DNA from: Chloroflexota bacterium
GTDB lineage: Bacteria; Chloroflexota; Limnocylindria; Limnocylindrales; CSP1-4
DNA: 45,274 nucleotides
Assembly: GCA_017881905.1 (NCBI GenBank)
Contig: JADGQI010000099.1
Coordinates: forward strand, 1 to 45,274
Direction: 5' to 3'
The notes below the pieces were generated by a model, which made no database searches, was not told the origin of the DNA, and worked only from the letters and a program-made list of their open reading frames with translations. The translations under genes and the position numbers were made by a program. Below are positions 9,628 through 18,403 of this stretch, piece after piece (positions within the stretch are counted from its first letter, which is position 1; every line of letters begins with the position of its first letter).

Positions 9628-10616
9628 CCGGGGCCGAATCCCGGTCCCGAGAGGCGCCGGCGGGTCGCCTGTTCGGCGTCGATGTGGGCGGCACGAAGCT
9701 GCGGACGGCACTGTCCGACGATGACGGGACGATCCTCGCCGAGCGGGTCGAATCCACCGTCCGCGACTCCGCGCCGGCGCTCGTCGAGCGGATCGCCGCC
9801 GCGCTCGACGACCTGCTCGCGGAGGTCGGTCCCGCCGCCCGCGACCGGCCGATCCTGGCGGCCGGTGTCGCGCTCCCGGTCGGGGTGGACCCGGTCACCG
9901 GCGAGCTCGATTCCGTCCACAACATCCCCGGTTTGGCCGACGCCGACCGGCTTCGCTCGGATCTCGAACGTGCCCTCGGGATGCGCGTCGCGCTGGACAA
10001 CGATGCGAACGCGGCGGCGCTCGGCGAGCAGGCGCACGGCGTCGCGCGCGGGATCGACGACTTCGCGGTCATCGCGCTCGGGACGGGGATCGGGACGGGG
10101 ATCGTGGCCGGGGGCATGCTGATCCGCGGCGCGCGGGGGATGGCCGGCGAGATCGCGTTCCTGCCGGTCGGCGGGAGCTCGTCCGAGCCCGCAGCGGCCG
10201 GAGGACCTCCCGATGTCCTCGGGGTGCCGTCGTATGAGGCCCAGGTCGCGGGCCCCGGCCTGCGGGACCGGATCGATGCCGCCGTTCGGTCGGGCGCGCC
10301 CACCCGGTTGTGGATCGGGGCGAGCGTCGGGGATGCGACGATGCTGGCCGCCGAGGGTGACGCCGTCGCGACGATGCTCGTCGAGGATCAGGCGCGGGCA
10401 CTCGCCGCCGGGATCTCCGCGCTGGTCGCGCTGCTCGACCCCGAGCTCATCGTGCTCAGTGGGGGTGTCGGCTCGCTCCCGGGGCTGCTCGAGCCGGTCC
10501 GACGCCACGTCGCCCGGATCGTCCGGGTGGCGCCGAGGATCGAGACGGGGCTGCTCGGGGAGCGCGGCCCGCTCGTCGGAGCGTTGGAGCTTGCCCGGCT
10601 CGAGCTCGCGGACTGA
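9624..10616 (+). CDS. ROK-family sugar kinase/protein
   Basis: ATG at 9624 overlaps GH4 stop (ATGA); FGVDVGGTKLRTAL, VALDNDANAAALGE, ALGTGIGTGIVAGG motifs. Confidence 0.92.
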   Translation: MTGAESRSREAPAGRLFGVDVGGTKLRTALSDDDGTILAERVESTVRDSAPALVERIAAALDDLLAEVGPAARDRPILAAGVALPVGVDPVTGELDSVHNIPGLADADRLRSDLERALGMRVALDNDANAAALGEQAHGVARGIDDFAVIALGTGIGTGIVAGGMLIRGARGMAGEIAFLPVGGSSSEPAAAGGPPDVLGVPSYEAQVAGPGLRDRIDAAVRSGAPTRLWIGASVGDATMLAAEGDAVATMLVEDQARALAAGISALVALLDPELIVLSGGVGSLPGLLEPVRRHVARIVRVAPRIETGLLGERGPLVGALELARLELAD

Positions 10617-10676
10617 CCCGTCGACGAGGCGCGTCCGTGCGCCCGGTGCGGGCGGTGCGTGCTGTGCAGGCTCCCG

Positions 10677-11756
10677 TCACCGTGCGACGGCGAGGATCCG
10701 CTCGAGGTCGAGATGCTCGGCGACCAGCGCCTTGATCATGGCGATCTTCTCCGCATCCCCGGCGTGCGTCTTGACGAGCAGGTCGTGCACCTCCGAGGCG
10801 ACCGCGTAGGTGTCCTCCGCGACCAGGGTCGCGAACAAGTTCGCCCAGCGGATCTCGTCGATGACGGTGTCGCTCGGACGGTAGCCGCCGGTCAATACGA
10901 GGCCGGCGGTGACGCCCGCCGAGCTGTGCGCCGCGGTCAGTCGGAGGATCGCGTCGGCCCGGTCCCCCGGCACGATCACCAGCGTTCCGGGCCCGATCCG
11001 CTCGAGCATGTGGACCGGCTCCATGGCGCCGATCGCCACGCTGTCGATGACCCGCTCGAGGTCGGGGCCGGGGTGGAGCGTCTCGCCGTGGACGCCGGCG
11101 AGGACCATCCCGAGGGTCGGATTGGACAGGATCGGCCGATACGGCAGGACACCGAGCAGCGGGATCCCGTGGAGCTCGAGCCCGCGCTCGAGGATCCGGA
11201 CGAGCCCCGGCTGGGCGTCGAGGTCGACCTTGTTGACGATGGCACCAGCAACCTGAACCCCGAGCGACGCGAAGTGGGACGCGTTCAGGACGATCTCGTC
11301 GATCGGACGTCCCACGCCGCCCTCGCTGACGATGATCGCGGGCGCCCCGAGCATCGAGGCGACGACTGCATTCGACAGGCCGATGACCGCGCCGACCCCG
11401 GCGTGGCCGGTCCCCTCGATCAGGACGATCTCATGCCGCTCGGCGAGCTCGGCGTAGGCGGTCCGGACGCGGGCCCCGAGGTCCTCGACGACCTCGCCGT
11501 TGATGTACGCCTTGGTGAACCCGCGCGGGATGTGGACCGGGCTCATCACCGGCATCGGGTCGGTCAGCCCGAAGACCTCTCGCATCAGGACCGCGTCCTC
11601 GTCCGCCGAGACCCCGTCCTCGATGACCGTCCGCTGTCCGACCGGCTTCATGAACCCGGCGTCGAGCCCGTGCCGGACAAGGAGGTCGAACAGGCCGAGG
11701 CTGGCCGTGGTCTTGCCCCGGTTCTGACCCGTCGCCGCCAGGTACAGGTGGCGCAC
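10677..11756 (-). CDS. P-loop (AAA_26/dethiobiotin-synthetase-like) protein with DRTGG domain, phosphotransacetylase N-terminal-like
   Basis: LYLAATGQNRGKTTASLGLFDLL P-loop; C-terminal DRTGG-like region; 359 aa. Confidence 0.8.
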   Translation of the reverse strand: MRHLYLAATGQNRGKTTASLGLFDLLVRHGLDAGFMKPVGQRTVIEDGVSADEDAVLMREVFGLTDPMPVMSPVHIPRGFTKAYINGEVVEDLGARVRTAYAELAERHEIVLIEGTGHAGVGAVIGLSNAVVASMLGAPAIIVSEGGVGRPIDEIVLNASHFASLGVQVAGAIVNKVDLDAQPGLVRILERGLELHGIPLLGVLPYRPILSNPTLGMVLAGVHGETLHPGPDLERVIDSVAIGAMEPVHMLERIGPGTLVIVPGDRADAILRLTAAHSSAGVTAGLVLTGGYRPSDTVIDEIRWANLFATLVAEDTYAVASEVHDLLVKTHAGDAEKIAMIKALVAEHLDLERILAVAR

Positions 11757-11768
11757 CGAGATCGCCCG

Positions 11769-12371
11769 TCAGGGTCGGGTGGTTCGGCGCTCGATCAGCT
11801 GGACGGCGTCCTGCAGGCGGGTGAGCGTCTCCGCGTCGACGGTATCGGGCTCCAGGTACGGGCCGAGCCGCTCCATCACATCGGCGACCAGCGCCAGGTA
11901 GACGCTCCCATCGGCCACGAAGAACTGCGGCTCGTTGTTGTAGCGGACGAGGGTCAATCGACCCTGGAGCACCCGGCGATCCTCGACGTGGGCGACCTGG
12001 GTCGCGAAGTTGTGACCCTGGATCCCGTCCGGGTTGTTGAGGAAGTTCAGGGCGTTGTCGATGGCCAGGCCGAAGCGGGCCCGCCAGGCCACGAGCCGCT
12101 CGTGGACCTCCGACGGGATGTTGACGTCGGCGACCTCCTCGAACACCTCGGGGGCCACCGTCAGCAGGCCGACGAGCGTCGTCCCGGCTCGCGCCCCGAG
12201 CATCACCTGGAGGCTTCGCTCGAGGGTGAACACCTCGGAATCGAAGCGCGGACTGGTGATGACGTCGGTGAGCAGGTCCTCGACGTTGTCGAGGATCCCG
12301 GTCTCCCCCACCGCGTTCGCCAGGTGGAGGATCTCCTCCTTGAACAGGAACTTCTCTTCGTGGTCGAGCAT
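11769..12371 (-). CDS. Conserved hypothetical protein
   Basis: 200 aa from ATG 12371 (MLDHEEKFLFKEEILHLANAVGE); upstream ORF extension reads through repeats and a terminator. Confidence 0.6.
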   Translation of the reverse strand: MLDHEEKFLFKEEILHLANAVGETGILDNVEDLLTDVITSPRFDSEVFTLERSLQVMLGARAGTTLVGLLTVAPEVFEEVADVNIPSEVHERLVAWRARFGLAIDNALNFLNNPDGIQGHNFATQVAHVEDRRVLQGRLTLVRYNNEPQFFVADGSVYLALVADVMERLGPYLEPDTVDAETLTRLQDAVQLIERRTTRP

Positions 12372-12424
12372 GGGCTCGATGGTACACCGCGGCGACGCCG
12401 CCTCGGCCGGGTCGGCCGGAGATC

Positions 12425-12470
12425 GGGTGGCTCCGGCGCACCGCCCCGGGTGGCTCCGGCGCACCGCCCC
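12425..12470. repeat. Direct tandem repeat, 2 x 23 bp (gggtggctccggcgcaccgcccc)
   Basis: 12425-12447 and 12448-12470 are identical. Confidence 0.9.
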
Positions 12471-12479
12471 GGGATCGTA

Positions 12480-12510
12480 GAAGCCCCCGGCCGGATCGGC
12501 CGGGGGCTTC
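12480..12510 (-). terminator. Strong hairpin, likely gdhA terminator
   Basis: Perfect 14-bp stem gaagcccccggccg / cggccgggggcttc with 3-nt loop, just downstream of the dehydrogenase stop. Confidence 0.75.
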
Positions 12511-12536
12511 CTCCCACGCATTGATCGGGACGTGGC

Positions 12537-13802
12537 CTACGGATAGAGGCCGCGCATCGCCGTGGCGTCGGCCACCCGCTGGACCGCCAGCAGGTACGCC
12601 GCCGTCCGCATGTTGACGCCTTCCTTGAGCGACATCATCAGGGTGTCCTTGAACGCCTTGATCATGATCCCCTTGAGCTTCTCGTTGACCTCGGCCTCGT
12701 TCCAGAAGTCGCGATTCAGGTCCTGGACCCATTCGAAGTAGCTGACCGTGACGCCGCCGGCGTTGCACAGGATGTCCGGGATCGAGAACACGCCGTTGGC
12801 GTGGAGGATGTCGTCCGCCTCGGGCGTCGTCGGACCGTTGGCGGCCTCGGCGACGACCTTCGCCTTGATGTTCCCCGCGTTGCGGGCCGTGATCTGGTTC
12901 TCCAGGGCGGCCGGGATCAGGATGTCGCAGTCGATCTCGAGGATCTCGGCGTTGGTGATGTCCGTGGTCCCGGGGAACCCCTGGACCGTCCCGTGCTCCT
13001 TCTTCCAGGCGATGATCCGATCGACATCGAGGCCGGCCGGATTGTGGATCCCGCCCGTCGAGTCGCTCACGGCGACGACCGTCGAACCTTCGTCCCGGAT
13101 GAGTCGCGCCGCGATCGAGCCGGCGTTCCCGAAGCCCTGGACGGCGACGGTGGCGGTCTTGAGGTCGAGGCCGAGGTGGGAGGCGGCCTCCACGATGCAG
13201 TACACCGCACCGCGGGCGGTGGCCTCGTTGCGGCCTTCCGACCCGCCGAGGGCGATCGGCTTGCCGGTGATGACCCCGGGGACGGTGTACCCGACGTGCA
13301 TCGAGTAGGTGTCCATGATCCAGGCCATCGTCTGGGCGTTCGTGTTCACGTCCGGCGCCGGGATGTCCTTCTCGGGGCCGATGATGATGCTGATCTCGGT
13401 GGCGTAGCGCCGGGTCAGACCCTCGAGCTCCTTGACCGACAGCTTCTTCGGATCGACGACCACGCCACCCTTGCCGCCGCCGAACGGGATACCGACGACC
13501 GCGCACTTCCAGGTCATCCACATCGCGAGGGCCTTGACCTCGTCGAGGCTGACGTCCTGGTGGTAGCGGATGCCGCCCTTGGCCGGACCGCGGCCGAGAT
13601 TGTGCTGGACGCGGTAGCCGGTGAAGACCTGGACGCTGCCGTCGTCCATCTTCACCGGGAAGTGGACGATCAGCTCGCGGCGCGGCTCGCGCAGGACCTT
13701 GCGCAGGCCCGGATCGAGATTGAGCCGTTCGGCCGCAAGGTCGAACTGTTGCTGCGCGACCGACCAGGGGTTGATCGGCCCAGCGGCTTGTTCGGTGGTC
13801 AT
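12537..13802 (-). CDS. gdhA: Glu/Leu/Phe/Val dehydrogenase (glutamate dehydrogenase)
   Basis: GRGPAKGGIRYHQDVSLDEVKALAMWMTWKCAVVGIPFGGGKGG catalytic region; VQGFGNAGSIAARL Rossmann motif. Confidence 0.95.
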   Translation of the reverse strand: MTTEQAAGPINPWSVAQQQFDLAAERLNLDPGLRKVLREPRRELIVHFPVKMDDGSVQVFTGYRVQHNLGRGPAKGGIRYHQDVSLDEVKALAMWMTWKCAVVGIPFGGGKGGVVVDPKKLSVKELEGLTRRYATEISIIIGPEKDIPAPDVNTNAQTMAWIMDTYSMHVGYTVPGVITGKPIALGGSEGRNEATARGAVYCIVEAASHLGLDLKTATVAVQGFGNAGSIAARLIRDEGSTVVAVSDSTGGIHNPAGLDVDRIIAWKKEHGTVQGFPGTTDITNAEILEIDCDILIPAALENQITARNAGNIKAKVVAEAANGPTTPEADDILHANGVFSIPDILCNAGGVTVSYFEWVQDLNRDFWNEAEVNEKLKGIMIKAFKDTLMMSLKEGVNMRTAAYLLAVQRVADATAMRGLYP

Positions 13803-14042
13803 CGAGAGTGGTCCTCCGTCCGGCCGTCGCGTCGATCGGCCGAGTTCTGAGTCGTCTCCCGGACGACCCCACGGGAAGCGCCCCGATCCCGCCGGGAGGG
13901 CGGCCGCGGCGCGTGGTTCAGTCACCGGCGAGTATATCTGCCATCCGCGACGCTCGTCGCGGTCCGGTTGCCACCACGTTGCGGACTGGTTGCAGTGCCG
14001 TCCATAGGCCGTTCGGCCCATGGCATCCCGGAGCGGATGGGC

Positions 14043-14900
14043 TCAGGTCGCGCGCTTCCTCAGGACGGCGGCGCCGACGGCACCCGGTCCGAGGTGCGGA
14101 CCGACCGACGATCCGACCAGCTCCGTGGACACCCGGGCCGGGTCGATCCCGCCCGGCGCGCGGGCGATGAGCTCGGCCCGGAACGCGTCGACATCCGGGC
14201 TGATCGTGTGGAGCACGCTGAGGCGCTCGACCGGGTCGGACATGATGAAGTCGATCGCGCGGGCGCGGGCCTTCGTCCGCGTCCGGACCTTGTCTACGGT
14301 GTCGACCACCCCGTCGTCGACCGAGATGATGGGCTTGATGCCGAGGAGCGAGCCGATCGCCGCCTGCGGGCCGCTGATCCGGCCACCCTTCTTGAGGTAC
14401 TCAAGCGTATCGAGGCAGACCACGACCAGGATGTCGTCGGCCCGGACCTCGATCGTCCGGGCGATCCCGTCGGCGGGCACGCCGGTCGCGGCGAGCTCGG
14501 CGGCCAGCAGGACGAGCAGGCCCTCGCCCATCGACGCGCTCTTCGAGTCGACGAGGTGGATCTCCCGCTCGGGCAGCAGCTCCAGCGCGACCTGGGCGCT
14601 CTTGTGCGTACCCGACAGCTTCGAACCGACCGTGATGCAGACGACCGCCTCGGCACCGCCGGTGAACGCCGCTTCGAACGCGTCCTTGAACACGCCTGGG
14701 CTCGACGCTGCGGTCGTCGGGAACGGGGCATCCGGGGCGACCATCCGCTCCCAGAAGGCCTCGGTCGACAGCTCGACGCCCGCGCGGTAGCTGTCCCGGC
14801 CGAAGCTGACGATGAGCGGCACGACGATGACGCCTGCTGCGTCGGCGACCTCCGGATCGATGTCGGCGGCCGAGTCGGTGACGATCGCGACGCGAGTCAC
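14043..14900 (-). CDS. DegV family (fatty-acid-binding) protein
   Basis: GTG start; VAIVTDSAADID, SKLSGTHKSAQVA, LDTLEYLKKGGRIS, LLGIKPIISV. Confidence 0.95.
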   Translation of the reverse strand: MTRVAIVTDSAADIDPEVADAAGVIVVPLIVSFGRDSYRAGVELSTEAFWERMVAPDAPFPTTAASSPGVFKDAFEAAFTGGAEAVVCITVGSKLSGTHKSAQVALELLPEREIHLVDSKSASMGEGLLVLLAAELAATGVPADGIARTIEVRADDILVVVCLDTLEYLKKGGRISGPQAAIGSLLGIKPIISVDDGVVDTVDKVRTRTKARARAIDFIMSDPVERLSVLHTISPDVDAFRAELIARAPGGIDPARVSTELVGSSVGPHLGPGAVGAAVLRKRAT

Positions 14901-14962
14901 GGGACGGGACCCTCCTCCTGGCTGGCGTCGATGATACGGGCGGCGATGGGTGGCACGGGTCG

Positions 14963-16309
14963 TCAATCGGCCGCCGGGGCAGGCGTCCCGGCCGTGCCCG
15001 CCGTGCCGATGAGGTGCTCGACCGCGCGCAGCCGACCGAGCGGGATGAGCGCGATGACGAGGGCCAGGCCGGTCGCCACGATGATGCCGTCGATCCCCCG
15101 CCAGTCGGCCGCGACGCCGCCGATCAGGCTGCCGATGATCTGGCCCAGGGCGAGGAACACCGAGTAGAGGCCCATGATCGCCCCCCGATCGGCCGGGAAC
15201 GCTTCGGAGATGTCGGCCAGCATCCCGAGCGCGGCAGGGGTCGCGCCGGCCAGCACGAACAGTCCCGCGACCGCGACCGCGCCGGCCGCGATGCGGACGA
15301 GCGGGCCGAGGTCTCCGCTGTGATTGATGACCGCGACCGCCGCCACCACGGCCGCCCCGCCAAGGATCCCGTAGAACAGGATGGTGGTCCGACGCATCGT
15401 GCGGAACCGCTCGCCCCAGAACGCCAGGCCGGCGAAGAAGACGACGCCGGCGGCGACCAGGCCCAGGCTGACCTGGAGCGGGTCCACCCGCCCCATCAGG
15501 TACTGGTCGGCGAACTTCGGGGCCGGCTCCTTGACCAGCTGGAAGAGCGACTGGGTCGTCCACAGGCCGATCGCCGCGTTCAGGGCGATCCAGGTCGGGG
15601 CGAGCAGCCAGACGTGCGAGCTGCGCAGGATCTCGAGGTAGCGGTGGAGGCCGGGCAGGCGCTCGGCTCCGGGCGCATGGCCGACGGGCGTCTCGGGGAC
15701 GCCGAACCGATAGATGAGATAGGACACGAAGTAGATCCCGGCGTTGAGCAGGAACCCCTGCCGGTGGAGGAGCTCCCAGACCGGGCCGGCCGCGACGAGC
15801 CCGGCACCGAGGCCGGCCAGCGTGGCCCCTTCGAATCGCGAAGCGGCCCGCCCACGCAGGAGCTCGTCGCTGGCGGTGATGACGGCGATGAAGCCGAGGA
15901 TCGACGGGACGGACGCCGCGGTCGAGGCGCCCTCCAGGATGCGCGTCCCCCCGAGCAGCACGACGTTGCTCGCGAAGTAGGTGAGGATGACCGCCACCAG
16001 GCCGAACAGCGGGCCGAATTGCATGACCCGGTGATGACCCCAACGGTCGGAAAGGAGCCCGAACGGCGGGGCGAGGACGAGCTCGGAGACGTAGAACGCC
16101 GCCATCAGCAGGCCGAGCTGCGCGGCGTCGACGACCGGGGCCCCGTGCTCGGGATGGGCGAGGTAGTAGATGAGCAGGCCGCCGGTCAGGCCGGTGCTGA
16201 AGCGGAGGGTGAACGTGCCGGCCAGGACGGCCACCAGCGAGCGCGGGACGTCGCCGAGGATCAGATGGACGAGGCCTGTCGGGCGGCCGTGATCGGGGGC
16301 GGTCTCCAC
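14963..16309 (-). CDS. MFS transporter
   Basis: 448 aa, about 12 hydrophobic segments; GLLSDRWGHHRVMQFG between TM2-3. Confidence 0.88.
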   Translation of the reverse strand: METAPDHGRPTGLVHLILGDVPRSLVAVLAGTFTLRFSTGLTGGLLIYYLAHPEHGAPVVDAAQLGLLMAAFYVSELVLAPPFGLLSDRWGHHRVMQFGPLFGLVAVILTYFASNVVLLGGTRILEGASTAASVPSILGFIAVITASDELLRGRAASRFEGATLAGLGAGLVAAGPVWELLHRQGFLLNAGIYFVSYLIYRFGVPETPVGHAPGAERLPGLHRYLEILRSSHVWLLAPTWIALNAAIGLWTTQSLFQLVKEPAPKFADQYLMGRVDPLQVSLGLVAAGVVFFAGLAFWGERFRTMRRTTILFYGILGGAAVVAAVAVINHSGDLGPLVRIAAGAVAVAGLFVLAGATPAALGMLADISEAFPADRGAIMGLYSVFLALGQIIGSLIGGVAADWRGIDGIIVATGLALVIALIPLGRLRAVEHLIGTAGTAGTPAPAAD

Positions 16310-16358
16310 GACCGGAAGGGTACCCTGCGCCGATGGCGCCCCGTCTAGACTCAGCGGC

Positions 16359-18014
16359 GTGACCCGACCCCTCGTCCCGATCCCGTTGGCGCGAGGTACG
16401 CACGGAGCGGTCGTTGCACCGCATCACCTCGCGAGTGAGGCAGGCCTGGCGATCCTCCGGGCGGGCGGGTCGGCGGTCGATGCCGCGATCGCCGCGAACG
16501 CGGTCCTGGCGGTCGTCATGGGCAACGCCTGCGGCATCGGTGGCGATGCCTTCTGGCTCGTCTGGGATGCCGCAGAGGCTCGCCAGGTCGCGCTCAACGG
16601 CTCGGGTCGGTCGTCGGCCCGGGTCGACGCCGCGGCACTCCGCCGGGCGGGTCTCGAACGGCTGCCGATGCGCGGCGGGGCCACCATCACGGTGCCGGGC
16701 GCTGTCCGCTCGTGGGGCGACGCTCACGACCGCTTTGGACGACTGCCCAGGGCGACGCTGCTGGCATCGGCGATCGAGCTCGCCCGGGACGGGTTCGCCG
16801 CCTGGGACGGGTTTATCTCGGCGGTCGAGTCGGCTGCCCGGGTCCTCGCGCCGGCGCTCGGGTCCGACGCGGCGTGGTTCCCGATCTATCGACCCCACGG
16901 GCGGCCGTGGCGGCCCGGGGAGCGGGTCCGGCTGCCGGCCCTCGCCGCCACGCTGGAGCGGATCGCCGACCTGGGCTGGGACGAGTTCTATGGCGGCGAG
17001 ACCGCCGAGCACCAGGCGCGTGCACTGGCGCGAGCCGGATGCGCGATCGACCTGGCCGATCTGGCCGCCCACACATCCACGTGGACCGAACCCATCGGGG
17101 TCGACTATCGCGGCGTGCGAGTCACGAGTCATCCGCCCAACAGCTCGGGGTTCGTCGCACTCGAGATCCTGTCGGTCCTCGAACGGCTCGAGCCGCCGAG
17201 GGCCAACGCGTTCGAGTCCGGTGCCGGTGCCGACCTGCGCTGGACGCACCTCGGCATCGAGGCCTCGAAGCTGGCGATGGCCGACCGCGACGCCTACCTG
17301 ACCGATCCGGACGTACAGGCCGCGCCGCTCGAACGGCTGCTCTCCGCGACGTACGCCACCGAGCTCGCGGCACGGATCGACCCGGCGCGAGCCGCACGGC
17401 CGCCGGCGGCCCGGGTCCCGCGCGGCGGCGGGACCATCTGGCTCGGCGTGGTCGACCGCGACGGGAACGCGGTCAGCCTGATCGAGTCGAACTACATGGG
17501 CTTCGGCTCGGGCGTGGTCGACCCGGCGACCGGGATCGCCTACCAGAACCGGGGCTCGTTCTTCAGCCTCGATCCGGATCATCCGAACGTCCTCGCCGCC
17601 TCGAAGCGGACGCTCCACACCCTCATGCCCGGCATGCTGTTCCGCGGAGGTCGGCCCTGGATCGTGGTGGGCTCGATGGGCGGCGACGCCCAGCCGCAGA
17701 TCCACGCGCAGGCGGTCTCGGCGCTCGTCGACGGGAGCGTCGATGTGGCCGACGCCGTCGGAATGCCGCGCTGGTTCGTCGAGCCGGCTGAGCACTTCGC
17801 GCCGCCCGACGCGGTCCGTGTCGAGCCGCGTTTCGCGCCGGGCCTGATCGAGGGCCTCGGCGCCCTCGGCCACGACGTGTCGGTCACAGACCCGTTCGCG
17901 GAGGTGCTCGGCCACTGCCACGCGATCGAGATCGTCGACGGTGGGCCGGGTGACGGCGGGACCTTGGCGGCCGCCACCGACCCGAGGAGCGCCGGTCTCC
18001 CGGCCACGTACTGA
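16359..18014 (+). CDS. ggt: Gamma-glutamyltransferase family Ntn-hydrolase
   Basis: Catalytic Thr region RGGGTIWLGVVDRDGNAVSLIESNYMGFGSG; HTLMPGMLFRGGRPWIVVGSMGGDAQPQ. Confidence 0.92.
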   Translation: MTRPLVPIPLARGTHGAVVAPHHLASEAGLAILRAGGSAVDAAIAANAVLAVVMGNACGIGGDAFWLVWDAAEARQVALNGSGRSSARVDAAALRRAGLERLPMRGGATITVPGAVRSWGDAHDRFGRLPRATLLASAIELARDGFAAWDGFISAVESAARVLAPALGSDAAWFPIYRPHGRPWRPGERVRLPALAATLERIADLGWDEFYGGETAEHQARALARAGCAIDLADLAAHTSTWTEPIGVDYRGVRVTSHPPNSSGFVALEILSVLERLEPPRANAFESGAGADLRWTHLGIEASKLAMADRDAYLTDPDVQAAPLERLLSATYATELAARIDPARAARPPAARVPRGGGTIWLGVVDRDGNAVSLIESNYMGFGSGVVDPATGIAYQNRGSFFSLDPDHPNVLAASKRTLHTLMPGMLFRGGRPWIVVGSMGGDAQPQIHAQAVSALVDGSVDVADAVGMPRWFVEPAEHFAPPDAVRVEPRFAPGLIEGLGALGHDVSVTDPFAEVLGHCHAIEIVDGGPGDGGTLAAATDPRSAGLPATY

Positions 18015-18069
18015 GCCGGGACCCTCCCCTATACTCCGCCGTGCGCCCATCGCCTTCCGGGAGGGATCC

Positions 18070-18342
18070 GTGTCGTCCAACGTCGGCCAGAACTACCCGT
18101 ACACGAGCGAGATCGAGTCCGATCGGGCGGCGGCCGTCGCGGCGGTGATCGAGGCGCACCCCGAGCTCGCCGGGACGATCGCGACCGAGGCGACACCGCT
18201 CGACGCGAGCGAGCGCTGGTGGGTCTGGAAGTGCCCGACCAAGGGGTGTCGGGGGCTCCTCCACGCGGCGGGATACTCGCTCGAGAAGCACGCCGTGTTC
18301 GTGGTCTGCGACGGCACCTGCGCCAAGACGTTCCTCCGCTGA
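18070..18342 (+). CDS. Small Cys-containing (zinc-ribbon-like) hypothetical protein
   Basis: GTG start with upstream gggaggga RBS; CPTKGC...CDGTC Cys pairs; 90 aa. Confidence 0.6.
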   Translation: MSSNVGQNYPYTSEIESDRAAAVAAVIEAHPELAGTIATEATPLDASERWWVWKCPTKGCRGLLHAAGYSLEKHAVFVVCDGTCAKTFLR

Positions 18343-18361
18343 GTCCCAGCCGGAACACGGT

Positions 18362-18385
18362 GTTGGCCTATATCAGTAGGCCAAC
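18362..18385. promoter_or_regulatory. 24-bp dyad gttggccta-tatcag-taggccaac upstream of azlC
   Basis: Perfect 9-bp inverted repeat with AT-rich centre, 19 bp upstream of azlC ATG; operator or terminator. Confidence 0.55.
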
Positions 18386-18403
18386 TGGCGGTACCATCCG
18401 GCG

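Noticed and set aside
11431-13872. 813-aa minus-strand ORF overlapping gdhA
   Set aside because: Alternative-frame ORF of gdhA and neighbours; Arg/Gly/Pro-rich, crosses a strong terminator and repeats.
13945-13962. Hairpin ccgcgac-gctc-gtcgcgg upstream of gdhA
   Set aside because: A 7-bp GC-rich stem is expected by chance in this composition; no supporting conservation can be seen here.
14043-18080. 1345-aa minus-strand ORF
   Set aside because: Run-on of the DegV frame through out-of-frame MFS sequence and the antisense of ggt; Arg/Pro/Gly-rich translation typical of shadow ORFs in high-GC DNA. Only the DegV part is supported.
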